This document shows positions 25,491 to 35,321 of a DNA stretch of 64,000 bases, one piece after another. Below the pieces are notes generated by a model. It had not been told where the DNA came from and made no database searches. It saw only the letters and a list, made by a program, of their open reading frames with translations. Position numbers and translations under genes: made by a program. Every line of letters starts with the position of its first letter. Positions within the stretch are counted from its first letter, which is position 1. This stretch comes from Fredinandcohnia aciditolerans (GTDB lineage Bacteria; Bacillota; Bacilli; Bacillales; Bacillaceae_L): assembly GCA_003640645.1 (NCBI GenBank), contig QGHH01000007.1:62001-126000 (forward strand), given 5' to 3'.

Positions 25491-25522
25491 AAAAACTGTA
25501 GGACGGCAAGCACCTACAGTTT
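25491..25522. terminator. intrinsic terminator between convergent genes
   Basis: The arms AAACTGTAGG (25493-25502) and its complement (25513-25522) with flanking A- and T-rich ends serve the gamma-carbonic anhydrase gene and probably the opposite aldo/keto reductase. The same stem sequence occurs at 35251-35283. Confidence 0.85.
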
Positions 25523-25531
25523 CTTCTTGTT

Positions 25532-26518
25532 TTATCTACTCCTAACTATTCCTTCCTCCGCACTATGGTCGGTTGCTAACGGGGGAGTAATGGACAAGGA
25601 AGCTATTTCTTCCCACTGATTCTTATCTAAAGAGATATTGATAGAATGAAGTGCCGGCTCCAACTGCTCTAGGTTTCTAGCACCTATGATTGGCGCTGTG
25701 ATACTCGGATTACTCTTTACCCAAGCAACCGCTAAGGAAACTGGATCATACCCATTTTCATTCGCATATTGTGTGAATCGACTAGCAATTTCATAATAAC
25801 TCTCTTGACCGTATCTGAGTTGATAATTACGTTGTTCTATCAGCCTACCTTGTTTAGGCTGCTCTTCTTCCCCATATTTACCAGTTAGAAGCCCTCCACC
25901 TAACGGGCTATAACTAATGACCCCAAGTTGTTCCGATTGAGCTAATGGCAATATCTCAACTTCCGCTTGTCTTTTCACTAGATTATACATTGGTTGAATG
26001 AGTTTAAATTTAGTCAAAGCTTTCCGTTCTGAAATACCAAGAGCTTTTGCAATTTGCCACGCTGCCCAATTACTGACCGCAGGATACAGTATCTTTCCTT
26101 GTCTTTGAAGATCGTCTAAAGCAATGAGCGTTTCTTCAATATCAGTTTTCTCATCAAACCGATGAAGGAAGTAAAATTCAATTCGATCTGTTCCCAAACG
26201 CTTCAGTGTTTTCTCAATAGAAAGGAAAATATGTCTCCTAGAAGTGCCTCCTTCATTGTTACCAACACCTGAAGGATGACCGACCTTAGATGTTAATACT
26301 ATATCATCTCGGCAGTCAGCAATACACTTACCTAGTATTTCTTCTGACCTTCCACTGTTATAAATGTTTGCTGTATCAAAAAAATTGATTCCAACTTCCC
26401 TACAACGGTTAAACATTGCTATAGACGTTTTTTCGTCTGCTATCCCACCAAAGGACATTGTCCCGAAGCACAACTCCGACACGTAAATGCCAGTATCTCC
26501 GACTGTTTTATATTTCAT
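25532..26518 (-). CDS. aldo/keto reductase
   Basis: This 328-residue NADPH-dependent oxidoreductase is a cytoplasmic TIM barrel. The catalytic tetrad is visible as Asp and Tyr in FFDTANIYNSGRSEE (about 48-58), Lys in VLTSKVG (about 80) and His in YFLHRFD (about 115). NADPH-binding residues lie in the C-terminal APIIGARNLEQLEPAL. It resembles the YajO/general stress AKR group. AAGGAG precedes the ATG. The substrate is unknown. Confidence 0.9.
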   Translation of the reverse strand: MKYKTVGDTGIYVSELCFGTMSFGGIADEKTSIAMFNRCREVGINFFDTANIYNSGRSEEILGKCIADCRDDIVLTSKVGHPSGVGNNEGGTSRRHIFLSIEKTLKRLGTDRIEFYFLHRFDEKTDIEETLIALDDLQRQGKILYPAVSNWAAWQIAKALGISERKALTKFKLIQPMYNLVKRQAEVEILPLAQSEQLGVISYSPLGGGLLTGKYGEEEQPKQGRLIEQRNYQLRYGQESYYEIASRFTQYANENGYDPVSLAVAWVKSNPSITAPIIGARNLEQLEPALHSINISLDKNQWEEIASLSITPPLATDHSAEEGIVRSR

Positions 26519-26607
26519 AAATACTCCCTCTCCTTATAATAACATTTGGCTCTTTTCTAAAAGATTGTTCCTATTAACTTAAAGTTTATCAGTGGAATTA
26601 GGGGTGA

Positions 26608-26730
26608 TTTCCGCTTCTGGCACTCGCTTTCCGCGGGCGATCCGCAAGCCTCCTCGCTCGTACCTCACTGCGGGGTCTCGCTTGGCTCGCTATTCCCGCT
26701 GGAGTCTCGTGCCATCCGCTCCAATCAATT
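26608..26730. repeat. GC-rich intergenic repeat of a type widespread in Bacillaceae
   Basis: About 120 bases are much richer in G+C than the surroundings. They contain GCACTCGCTTTCCGCGGGCG, GCCTCCTCGCT, GCGGGGTCTCGC and CCCGCTGGAGTC, and end with CCATCCGCTCCAATCA. I recognise this wording as a dispersed element seen between genes in many Bacillus-group genomes; only one copy is in this window. It has inverted-repeat potential and no open frame. Confidence 0.6.
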
Positions 26731-26802
26731 GAATTAACACCCAATGTGTTATTTAATAATACTTATTAATGGCTAAAATAAATGCAACAATGTTTACGAA
26801 AA

Positions 26803-28188
26803 TTACTTCCCTTCTAATATAGCAGTTTTACGATACTTACTTCCAGGATGGTCGTTTGGTAATAAACTACTTCCTTGATTAAATAGTTTTTCTCTGAAGG
26901 ACCCTTGTTCATATTCAGTTTTGTAGATGCCTCGTTTTTGTAATTCAGGAATGACCAAATCAATGAATTCCTCCAGGCTTTCTGGTGTGACAAGATGAGC
27001 CAGGTTAAAGCCATCTACGCCGCTCTCTTCGAATTGAAATTGAATGGCATCAGCCACTTCACTTGGATTTCCTACTAGCACATGATTCCGATCAATTGTT
27101 TCAAAACGGTTTAATACCTCTCTGACTGTTAATTTTTTGGGTGCATCTTTTGTAAGTGAGGCAGCTCTTGATTGCCCATGTTCGGTATGTTTATATTCAA
27201 AAGGACTATCTAAGTCTGTATATTGTGATAAATCATAACCACTAGAACCGCCATATTGGGCTTTTGCTGCTTCAGCACTCCAATACCTAGCTAATTCCTG
27301 ATACTTTTCCTCTGCTTGTTCTGAAGTCTCACCAACAATTACATTTAAAAAAGTAAATGCCTTAATATTTTCAGGGTTTCGACCATATTTTTGCGCTCTT
27401 TGTCGGATATCTTGAATAGACGATTTTATTTTTTCTGCTGACCCGCCAACAAAGACACATTCTGCATGTTTGGCGGCAAACTCCTTACCACGTTCTGATG
27501 TACCTGCTTGGTAAATGACTGGAGTACGCTGTATGGAAGGCTCACTTAGATGAGGGCCTTCTACCGAAAAATAATCACCCTTATGATTGATCTCATGTAC
27601 CTTTAATGGATCTATTAGAACTTCTTTGGAGGCATCAGCAATAACAGCATTGTCCTCCCAACTCCCTTCCCATAGCTTATAAGAGACTTCCAAAAACTCG
27701 TCAGCCAAATCATATCGTGCATCATGCTTTAGCATTTCGGGTAGACCAAAGTTCCGTGCAGCATTCGGAAGATAAGAAGTAACGATATTCCAAGCAATTC
27801 TCCCTTTTGTAAGATGGTCTAAGGTTGAGAACCTCCTAGCATGGCCGAATGGATGCTCATATGTAGTACTAACTGTCACGGCGAAAGATAGATGTTCTGT
27901 TACACTTGCCATCGCTGGTACAACAAAAGCCGGGTCATTTAATGGGACCTGAACACCGTCACGAATAGATGGATGTTTACTTTGTTTATAAACATCATAT
28001 ATCCCCAGCACATCTGCAAAAAATACAGCATCAAACTTTCCTCGTTCCAATAATTTTGCTAATTCTATCCAATAATCTAAATCCTTGTATCGAGTATGTC
28101 TCTCACTATTTGGATGCTTCCAAAGCCCATGTGAATTATGCACAGCACTCGTCATATCGAATACATTTAAACGTATTTGTTTCGTCAA
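26803..28188 (-). CDS. LLM-class flavin-dependent monooxygenase (NtaA/SnaA/DszA/YxeK family)
   Basis: This two-component, FMNH2-dependent monooxygenase subunit has about 461 residues. Typical segments are FADVLGIYDVYK, the VPAMASVTEHLSFAVTVSTTYEHP strand, GRIAWNIVTSYLPNAARNFG, and VIYQAGTSERGKEFAAKHAECVFV (split). The family oxidises nitrilotriacetate, sulfones or S-modified cysteines. It lies 67 bases after metQ in a SAM-riboswitch operon, so the substrate is probably a sulfur compound imported by that transporter. The start is either GTG at 28197 or, with better spacing from AAAGGTGAG, TTG at 28188. The flavin reductase partner is not in the window. Confidence 0.85.
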   Translation of the reverse strand: MTKQIRLNVFDMTSAVHNSHGLWKHPNSERHTRYKDLDYWIELAKLLERGKFDAVFFADVLGIYDVYKQSKHPSIRDGVQVPLNDPAFVVPAMASVTEHLSFAVTVSTTYEHPFGHARRFSTLDHLTKGRIAWNIVTSYLPNAARNFGLPEMLKHDARYDLADEFLEVSYKLWEGSWEDNAVIADASKEVLIDPLKVHEINHKGDYFSVEGPHLSEPSIQRTPVIYQAGTSERGKEFAAKHAECVFVGGSAEKIKSSIQDIRQRAQKYGRNPENIKAFTFLNVIVGETSEQAEEKYQELARYWSAEAAKAQYGGSSGYDLSQYTDLDSPFEYKHTEHGQSRAASLTKDAPKKLTVREVLNRFETIDRNHVLVGNPSEVADAIQFQFEESGVDGFNLAHLVTPESLEEFIDLVIPELQKRGIYKTEYEQGSFREKLFNQGSSLLPNDHPGSKYRKTAILEGK

Positions 28189-28255
28189 TTTTCTCACCTT
28201 TTCATAGTTATTTAATTACGATAGCAGTAACCTGTAAAACTCAACTCTCACTCAA

Positions 28256-29131
28256 CTATTTACTATTTTTTATGCTTTCTTCTAATTGTTTTAAAGTTTC
28301 CTCAAGATCTTCAGCAGGGATATCCACAACGATACTTCCACCTTTTGTATCTTCAATTACAGCTTCTTTCACGTCAGCTTCCTGATATAGCTTTGCAATC
28401 GTTTTATATGTTTCATTGTCCTTATCCTCTTCACGAACGGCAAATACATTAATATATGGTCTTGCTTCTTTACTCTGCGGATCGTCATATAACAGTGCAT
28501 CCTTAAAATTTAACCCAGCTTGACCTGCAATCCCATTATTTATCAGTGATGCAGCAACATCCTTGAGTGCCTGCGCAGTTTGTTGAGATACAACTGGAAC
28601 GATTTCTAAATTTTTAGGGTTCTTAGCAATATCATCTAAAGTTGCATAGATGCCAACACCTTCTTTTAACTCAATTAAACCTGCGGCTTGCAGTAAAAGT
28701 AATCCTCGACCAAGGTTTGCAGGATCATTTGATATTGCTATTTGAGAGTCCTCAGGAATTTCTGATAAATCATCATATTTGTCAGAGTAAATCCCTGTAG
28801 GATTAATTGTTGTCGAAGCAATTGGAACAATAGTAAAGCCATTCTCAACGTTAGCAGGACCTAGAAAAGCTAGATGTTGGAAAGAATTCATATCAATCTC
28901 TCCATTTGCAAGAGCATTATTTGGCTGAATGTAATCGGAAAACTCAACTAACTCAATTGTGATGCCTTTTGCCTTTGCTTTTTCTTCAATAAGCTTCCAA
29001 TACGGTCCATCAGCACCAGTTACACCTATCTTTACGACCTCATTGGATTTTCCAGATGTACTATTCGTGCACGCTGTAAGTATTGATATAAAAAACACCA
29101 TTGATAAGAAAATAATGAATCGCTTTTTCAT
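28256..29131 (-). CDS. metQ: MetQ-family (NlpA) ABC transporter binding lipoprotein
   Basis: This 291-residue lipoprotein has lipobox ILTAC (Cys about 21) and is anchored outside the membrane. Family features are VKIGVTGADGPYWKLIEEKAKAKG, a NALANGEIDMNSFQHLAFL segment (about 75-95), AISNDPANLGRGLLLLQAAGLI and the QALKDVAASLINNGIAGQAG region. MetQ proteins bind methionine, but close relatives bind other sulfur compounds. It is third in the metN-metI-metQ-monooxygenase operon. Confidence 0.88.
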   Translation of the reverse strand: MKKRFIIFLSMVFFISILTACTNSTSGKSNEVVKIGVTGADGPYWKLIEEKAKAKGITIELVEFSDYIQPNNALANGEIDMNSFQHLAFLGPANVENGFTIVPIASTTINPTGIYSDKYDDLSEIPEDSQIAISNDPANLGRGLLLLQAAGLIELKEGVGIYATLDDIAKNPKNLEIVPVVSQQTAQALKDVAASLINNGIAGQAGLNFKDALLYDDPQSKEARPYINVFAVREEDKDNETYKTIAKLYQEADVKEAVIEDTKGGSIVVDIPAEDLEETLKQLEESIKNSK

Positions 29132-29154
29132 TTTGAAATCTCTCCTTTTTTTGA

Positions 29155-29817
29155 TTATCTGCGTAAAAAGAATCTAGATAAAAAGTTCCCTGAAAACTGT
29201 GCTATTTGAACGAGTAGAATTAATATCACAACTGTTACAATCATGACCGATGTATCAAATCTCTGGTAACCATAGGTCATGGCAAGGTCACCTAATCCAC
29301 CGCCACCTACCGTTCCCGCCATGGCTGAGAAATCGACGAGGCCAACAGTAACAAAAGTAAGACCGAGAATAAGAGGTCCTAACGCTTCGGGTATAAGTAC
29401 GCCAAATATGATTCTTACTGGGCTTGCACCCATAGCCTGTGCAGCTTCAATAATTCCAGGATCAATCGAGACAAGATTACTCTCTACGATCCTAGCAACT
29501 GCAAAGCATGCAGCAATCGTCATAGGGAAGATAGCTGCTGCCGTTCCAATCGTAGTACCCATAATTGCCCGAGTTAAGGGACTCAGTGCAACTAGCAAAA
29601 TAATAAATGGAATTGGACGGACGATGTTCACTAACAAATTAAGTACGAGAAATATATATTTATTTTCTAATATGTTTCCTTTACGGGTGACAAAAAAGAG
29701 TACCCCCATCGCTATACCAATAATGCTTGAGAAAATTAATGTAAAGATAACCATTAAAATGGTTTCTCCAGTAGCTTCAATAATACGAGGCCAGAATGTA
29801 GTCCAATCAACTCTCAT
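29155..29817 (-). CDS. metI: MetI-family ABC transporter permease
   Basis: This 220-residue protein has about five membrane helices, and its EAA loop EAAQAMGASPVRIIFGVLIPEAL (around residues 130-152) contacts MetN. The N-terminal TTFWPRIIEATGETILMV and the GTVGGGGLGDLAMTYGYQRF stretch are typical. GGGAGGTGAT precedes the ATG and lies inside the 3' end of metN, which it overlaps by 11 bases. Confidence 0.92.
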   Translation of the reverse strand: MRVDWTTFWPRIIEATGETILMVIFTLIFSSIIGIAMGVLFFVTRKGNILENKYIFLVLNLLVNIVRPIPFIILLVALSPLTRAIMGTTIGTAAAIFPMTIAACFAVARIVESNLVSIDPGIIEAAQAMGASPVRIIFGVLIPEALGPLILGLTFVTVGLVDFSAMAGTVGGGGLGDLAMTYGYQRFDTSVMIVTVVILILLVQIAQFSGNFLSRFFLRR

Positions 29818-30832
29818 GGTTAATCACCTCCCTTACTTCAACAATTTGCTTAAGTTCATTAATAACTTGCTGAATCACAGGTTCAGGCCCCTGAAACTCA
29901 ACAATTAAATTACCAAACAATTGATCCTGTAACTCATTAATACTTCCATATATAATATTGAAATCAATCCCATGCTTTCTGGTTACACGTGACAGAATTG
30001 GTTGACTTGAAGCCCCTCCTGTAAAAATCACTCGATACAAGTTTCTATAATGGTTATTGCGCAATTTCTCTAAGAGTTTGCTAGAAAGCTTATCGTTTAG
30101 CACAGAACTAATAAAATTTTTTGTCGTTTTTGATTGTGGGTTTGAAAATATATCATAAACACTTCCTTCTTCAATCACTGATCCATTTTCCATCACTGCC
30201 ACCCGATGACAAATGCTACGGATGACATGCATTTCATGAGTAATAAGTAAAATGGTAATATTGTACTCCTCATTAACCTTGCGTAATAGTTGAAGGATTT
30301 CTCCTGTTGTTTCAGGGTCTAACGCAGAGGTTGCTTCATCACATATTAGAATGTCTGGTGAGGTAGCAAGTGCTCTTGCAATCCCCACTCTTTGCTTTTG
30401 TCCGCCAGAGAGCTGTTCCGGATACTGGTCTGACTTATCCTGTAAACCAACAAACTGAAGTAATTCCTTAACACGATGATCAATTTGATCTTTTGGCAAC
30501 TTTGCGAGTTTTAGAGGATAGGCGATATTTCCATATACAGTGCGAGAGTTAAATAGGTTAAAAGACTGAAAGATCATACCGATTTTCCTTCGTAACTTCC
30601 TTAGTTCAACTTGAGAGAGACTAGATATTTCTTGGTTGTTAACCACCACCTTCCCTGATGTTGGACGTTCGAGTAAATTAACAAGTCGGAGCAATGTACT
30701 TTTACCAGCCCCACTAAATCCAACCACCCCAAAGATTTCTCCTTTCGATATGGTTAAAGAAACATCCTTTAACGCTTGCACCTTCTTCCCTTCCAAACCA
30801 AATACTTTATTTACTTCCTCAAACTTAATCAA
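29807..30832 (-). CDS. metN: MetN-family ABC transporter ATP-binding protein with C-terminal NIL domain
   Basis: This 341-residue ATPase contains Walker A GFSGAGKST, the Q-loop FQSFNLFNSRTV, signature LSGGQKQR and Walker B ILICDEATSALDPETT. The C-terminal 90 residues (LSSKLLEKLRNNHYRNLYRVIFTG, split) form the NIL regulatory domain that binds methionine and trans-inhibits transport. The start is TTG at 30832, with AGGAGG 8 bases upstream; no ATG is available. It is the first gene after the SAM riboswitch. Confidence 0.92.
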   Translation of the reverse strand: MIKFEEVNKVFGLEGKKVQALKDVSLTISKGEIFGVVGFSGAGKSTLLRLVNLLERPTSGKVVVNNQEISSLSQVELRKLRRKIGMIFQSFNLFNSRTVYGNIAYPLKLAKLPKDQIDHRVKELLQFVGLQDKSDQYPEQLSGGQKQRVGIARALATSPDILICDEATSALDPETTGEILQLLRKVNEEYNITILLITHEMHVIRSICHRVAVMENGSVIEEGSVYDIFSNPQSKTTKNFISSVLNDKLSSKLLEKLRNNHYRNLYRVIFTGGASSQPILSRVTRKHGIDFNIIYGSINELQDQLFGNLIVEFQGPEPVIQQVINELKQIVEVREVINHES

Positions 30833-30861
30833 TTTTTAATCCTCCTTTTGGAAATAAAACA

Positions 30862-30915
30862 AAAAAGGCACCTCTATCCAACACCATGTAAAGATGTATT
30901 GGATAAAGATACCTT
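30862..30915 (-). terminator. second terminator, between the SAM riboswitch and metN
   Basis: On the minus strand AAAGGTATCTTTATCCAA pairs over 18 bp, including three G-U pairs, with TTGGATAGAGGTGCCTTT. A T-run follows, ending just before the metN ribosome binding site. Confidence 0.75.
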
Positions 30916-30970
30916 TAGTTGTCTAATCGGCATACTTTTTCATTTTATATATCATTTTTAGGTAACCTGA

Positions 30971-31008
30971 GAAAAAAATAAAACCCCCTTCATGACAGAA
31001 GAGGGTTT
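30971..31008 (-). terminator. SAM riboswitch terminator
   Basis: The 10-bp stem (30981-30990 with 30999-31008, one G-U) is followed by T-rich sequence on the minus strand directly after the aptamer. Confidence 0.88.
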
Positions 31009-31131
31009 AAATAGTAAATTTAATCGTCTCTTCTCATCTTTCAAGCTATTTGCTTGCTGGATTTGGCACAGTACCTAGTAGTCTGTTGCCGAGGCTTCAA
31101 AGGGCCAGTCCCTCCACCTCTCTTGATAAGA
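31009..31131 (-). ncRNA. SAM-I (S-box) riboswitch
   Basis: The minus strand has the S-box signature: CTTATCAAGAGAGGTGGAGG, then GACTGGCCC, TGAAGCCTCGGCAAC, and GGTACTGTGCCAAATCC followed by GATGAGAAG. The P1 helix pairs 31125-31131 with 31032-31038. It should switch off metNIQ and the monooxygenase gene when S-adenosylmethionine is abundant. Confidence 0.95.
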
Positions 31132-31159
31132 ATTCATTGATTATTGAATTGTAATTTAT

Positions 31160-31188
31160 AATTTACATGGAATGTCTTTAACTGTCAA
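31160..31188 (-). promoter_or_regulatory. promoter of the metNIQ operon
   Basis: TTGACA at 31188-31183, a 17-base spacer and TAAATT at 31165-31160 on the minus strand place the start near 31153, just ahead of the S-box. A 12-bp inverted repeat (31187-31198 with 31200-31211) touches the -35 and may be the glvA terminator. Confidence 0.7.
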
Positions 31189-31274
31189 TAAGATTTTTGA
31201 AAAATCTTATTATTATTCTTTAAAGCTAGTAGTATTCTTATGCAACGGGTCACCCCTAGAATTCTACTTTTCTA

Positions 31275-32615
<1,341 letters not shown>

Positions 32616-32646
32616 CTAGTAAACCTTTTTATTGTTTTATCCGATT

Positions 32647-34248
32647 CTATTCGTTTGTTGTTAATCCTAAATAACTGTCAACAGCTTTTCTTATAGTTGT
32701 TACCTGTAAGCCGTAAACAACTTGAACGTTTTTATCTTTAATCACGACTCCACTAGCTCCTGTTTCTTTCTTCAACACGTCCTCGTTGACCATTTCAGGA
32801 TTATCTAGTGTTAAACGAAGTCTTGTATAACAATTTGTTACGGTATGAATATTACTTGCTCCACCTAATGCATCAACAATGACTGGAGCAATTCCGTCAT
32901 TTCCTTGTGATTCGGAAGTTCCATTTTTTCCTTGTTTTTGCTTTTCTTTTAAGTCTTTCTTTGTATATAACTTTGTTTCTTGTCCACCTTCTTCTCTTCC
33001 GACTGTCTTGAAGTTAAACTTCACAATTAGGAAGCGGAATAGTAAGTAGTAGATAACAAAATAGATCAAACCGATTAAAATGTACATTGGCCAGTGTGTT
33101 TTCTCAATACCAAGCGGTAAGTTGAACAATAGGAAGTCGATCATTCCGTTTGGTCCAATTGCTCTGACATCTAAGAGATTAAACGTCACCATTGCTAACC
33201 CACTTAAAGCAGCGTGAACCACAAATAGTAGTGGAGCAACAAACATGAATGAGAATTCAATTGGTTCCGTAACACCAGCGATAAAGGAAGTAACGGCAGC
33301 AGGAATCAAAATTGCTTTTACCTTAGCCTTGTTCTCAGGCTTTGCTGTATGATACATCGCTAAGCAAGCTCCGAGTAAACCAAACATTTTTGAAATACCT
33401 CGTGCATCCCAAACTACAGATGAAGATAGTTCTTTTACAGTTGGATCTGCGATCTCGGCATAATAAATATTTCTTGCACCTTCAAAAATTTGTCCGCCAA
33501 CTTCTGCTACACCGCCCAATGATGTATATAAGAATGGTGTATAGATTAAGTGATGCAGCCCAGTAGGAATTAATAAGCGCTCTAACATTCCGTATAAGAA
33601 TATTCCGAAGCTCCCACTGTGATTAATAAGAGTACCAAGATTGTTGATCCCATTTTGGAAAAACGGCCAAATATACGTAAGAGCAATTGATAAGAGTACA
33701 ACTACTGGTATAAGTACGATAAAGACAAAACGTGATCCACCGTATATTTGAAAAGCTCCGTTAAATTCTATATCAACAAATTTGTTATGAACAAAAGCGG
33801 TTGCAATTCCGAGAATAATTCCGAGGAAAACACCCATATCAAGTATTTGAACACCTAAAACAAGCGTTTGTCCTGTACCTTGCAGGGAGTCTCCTTGAAA
33901 CAGTACTCCGGTAAGGTCCATAAATTTATTCATTGCATTAACAAATACCAAATAACCTAACAAAGCAGTAAAACCTGCAACGGCTTTCTCCTTATTAGCT
34001 AAGCCTACCGTGATACCGACACAGAAAATCAATCCTAAGTTCCCAAGAATCGAAACTAATGATCCTGTTAAAATGGATCCGAATCCTGTCGTAATCGGAT
34101 TATCTAAAAATGGAATGACTTCCAATAGTCTAGCATTTGTAAATAAATTACCGAGGGCAATCAAAATACCGGCAATCGGTAAAATAAGAACTGGAATGAA
34201 CATTGCTTTTGAAAAGCGTTGCATACCTTCCATCATTTGGGCTTTCAT
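32647..34248 (-). CDS. glvC: PTS maltose/alpha-glucoside transporter subunit IIBC or IICB
   Basis: This 533-residue phosphotransferase permease has an EIIC membrane domain (about residues 1-420, with SKAMFIPVLILPIAGILIALG and GVTEPIEFSFMFVAP) and a C-terminal EIIB domain. The phosphorylated cysteine sits in VTNCYTRLRLTL (about residue 470). No EIIA domain is fused, so EIIA of the glucose system or another protein must donate phosphate. Together with glvA it gives maltose uptake as maltose-6'-phosphate. GGAGGTG precedes the ATG. A cre site lies just upstream. Confidence 0.93.
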   Translation of the reverse strand: MKAQMMEGMQRFSKAMFIPVLILPIAGILIALGNLFTNARLLEVIPFLDNPITTGFGSILTGSLVSILGNLGLIFCVGITVGLANKEKAVAGFTALLGYLVFVNAMNKFMDLTGVLFQGDSLQGTGQTLVLGVQILDMGVFLGIILGIATAFVHNKFVDIEFNGAFQIYGGSRFVFIVLIPVVVLLSIALTYIWPFFQNGINNLGTLINHSGSFGIFLYGMLERLLIPTGLHHLIYTPFLYTSLGGVAEVGGQIFEGARNIYYAEIADPTVKELSSSVVWDARGISKMFGLLGACLAMYHTAKPENKAKVKAILIPAAVTSFIAGVTEPIEFSFMFVAPLLFVVHAALSGLAMVTFNLLDVRAIGPNGMIDFLLFNLPLGIEKTHWPMYILIGLIYFVIYYLLFRFLIVKFNFKTVGREEGGQETKLYTKKDLKEKQKQGKNGTSESQGNDGIAPVIVDALGGASNIHTVTNCYTRLRLTLDNPEMVNEDVLKKETGASGVVIKDKNVQVVYGLQVTTIRKAVDSYLGLTTNE

Positions 34249-34299
34249 TTAGCCGCACCTCCAATATTCACTTAATTTCTTTCGACACGTTTAGAATAC

Positions 34300-34316
34300 A
34301 ATGCAAGCGTTTTATA
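34300..34316 (-). promoter_or_regulatory. cre-like site upstream of glvC
   Basis: The minus strand reads ATAAAACGCTTGCATT, matching the cre consensus except for one position in the first half. It lies about 50-65 bases before glvC, in the gap that follows the glvR terminator, as expected for CcpA control of maltose genes. Confidence 0.65.
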
Positions 34317-34340
34317 GTCGATAGTTTCAACATGAATAAA

Positions 34341-34367
34341 AACGTGTTTCACAGATTGAAACACGTT
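34341..34367 (-). terminator. terminator directly after glvR
   Basis: The arms AACGTGTTTC (34341-34350) and its complement (34358-34367) are followed by T-rich sequence on the minus strand. The hairpin begins at the glvR stop codon, separating glvR from glvC. Confidence 0.8.
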
Positions 34368-35141
34368 TCATTCTTCCCTATTCTTTTTCGACCCTAATTT
34401 CTCAACATACTGCTTAAGGATAAACTCAAACAACAAAAGCAATTTTGGAAAAAAACGATTTGGTAGCATATTTCGGTCATCTAGTTTATTGTAATCCATA
34501 ATTTTAAAGTTTAAATCTGACAGCTTAGCAATGCGATTCTCCGTTTCCTTTGTAAAAGAAACTGTAAACACATGATGCTCCTTTGCTGCATGCAGCTTAT
34601 CAATCACAGTCTGTGTTTCCCCTGATTTTGATATTACAACTAATGCACCAATATCTTCAAGATTATTTTCAAATATGCCAACGGAATCCGTTGCACTGGC
34701 AAATATCGTTTTCCTGCCTAATACTAGTAGTTTTTTATGAAAGTACTCTGCAGCAATGGCTGAAAAGCCAGTCGCATAAATGAATATATATTTTTGATCT
34801 AGATTTAACACTTTGCTAATAAACGTTTCAATATCTTCCATCGAATTAAGGGTTAAAAAATCCGTTTGGCTAACCTGCAAAAAGTCTTCTATATCACCAC
34901 TTTGCGGTACTTCAACATTCCTTATCATCGGCAGTAGTTGATAATACATATCCACAAAACCGGTATAGCCTAACTTTTTGGATAAGCGAATAACAGTCGC
35001 GGGGGAAGTGAAATTTTCTTTAGCAATTTCACGTACTCCTTTTTGCAAAACGGTATCAATATTCGTAATAATATAACGTATGATTTGTACATCTAATTCC
35101 GTCAAATTTTTCCCTTGAATAATTTTGCTAATATCAATCAA
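34368..35141 (-). CDS. glvR: RpiR-family regulator of maltose utilisation
   Basis: This 257-residue protein has an N-terminal helix-turn-helix (VREIAKENFTSPATVIRLSKKLGYTGF, about 38-63, read in two parts) and a sugar-phosphate-binding SIS domain (YIFIYATGFSAIAAEYFHKKL, then VVISKSGETQTVI). GlvR of B. subtilis activates the glv genes, and the position just upstream of glvC-glvA supports the same role. The start is TTG at 35141 with GAGAGTGAT at suitable distance; no better start is available. Confidence 0.87.
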   Translation of the reverse strand: MIDISKIIQGKNLTELDVQIIRYIITNIDTVLQKGVREIAKENFTSPATVIRLSKKLGYTGFVDMYYQLLPMIRNVEVPQSGDIEDFLQVSQTDFLTLNSMEDIETFISKVLNLDQKYIFIYATGFSAIAAEYFHKKLLVLGRKTIFASATDSVGIFENNLEDIGALVVISKSGETQTVIDKLHAAKEHHVFTVSFTKETENRIAKLSDLNFKIMDYNKLDDRNMLPNRFFPKLLLLFEFILKQYVEKLGSKKNREE

Positions 35142-35250
35142 AGCTTAATCACTCTCATTCTTATGTATGCCACTTTATATCCATCTATATTATACCTCAA
35201 CTCTAACAGTTCAATCTAATAGTCGAAATATGTCATGCAATAGAAGATAA

Positions 35251-35283
35251 AAAAACTGTAGGTTACAAGCACCTACAGTTTTT
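35251..35283 (-). terminator. terminator of the hut operon
   Basis: The arms 35251-35262 and 35272-35283 form a 12-bp stem with a T-run on the minus strand, 39 bases after hutG. Confidence 0.9.
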
Positions 35284-35321
35284 CTAAATCTATCAACCCT
35301 TAATTATCGCTGCACTAGAGT

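Noticed and set aside
29279-29908. 209-codon plus-strand frame opposite metI
   Set aside because: It is antisense to the well-supported metI, with no ribosome site and no recognisable domain.
30862-30915. T-box leader before metN
   Set aside because: The GGTGCC-like sequence is part of a simple terminator. The T-box bulge and specifier features are absent.
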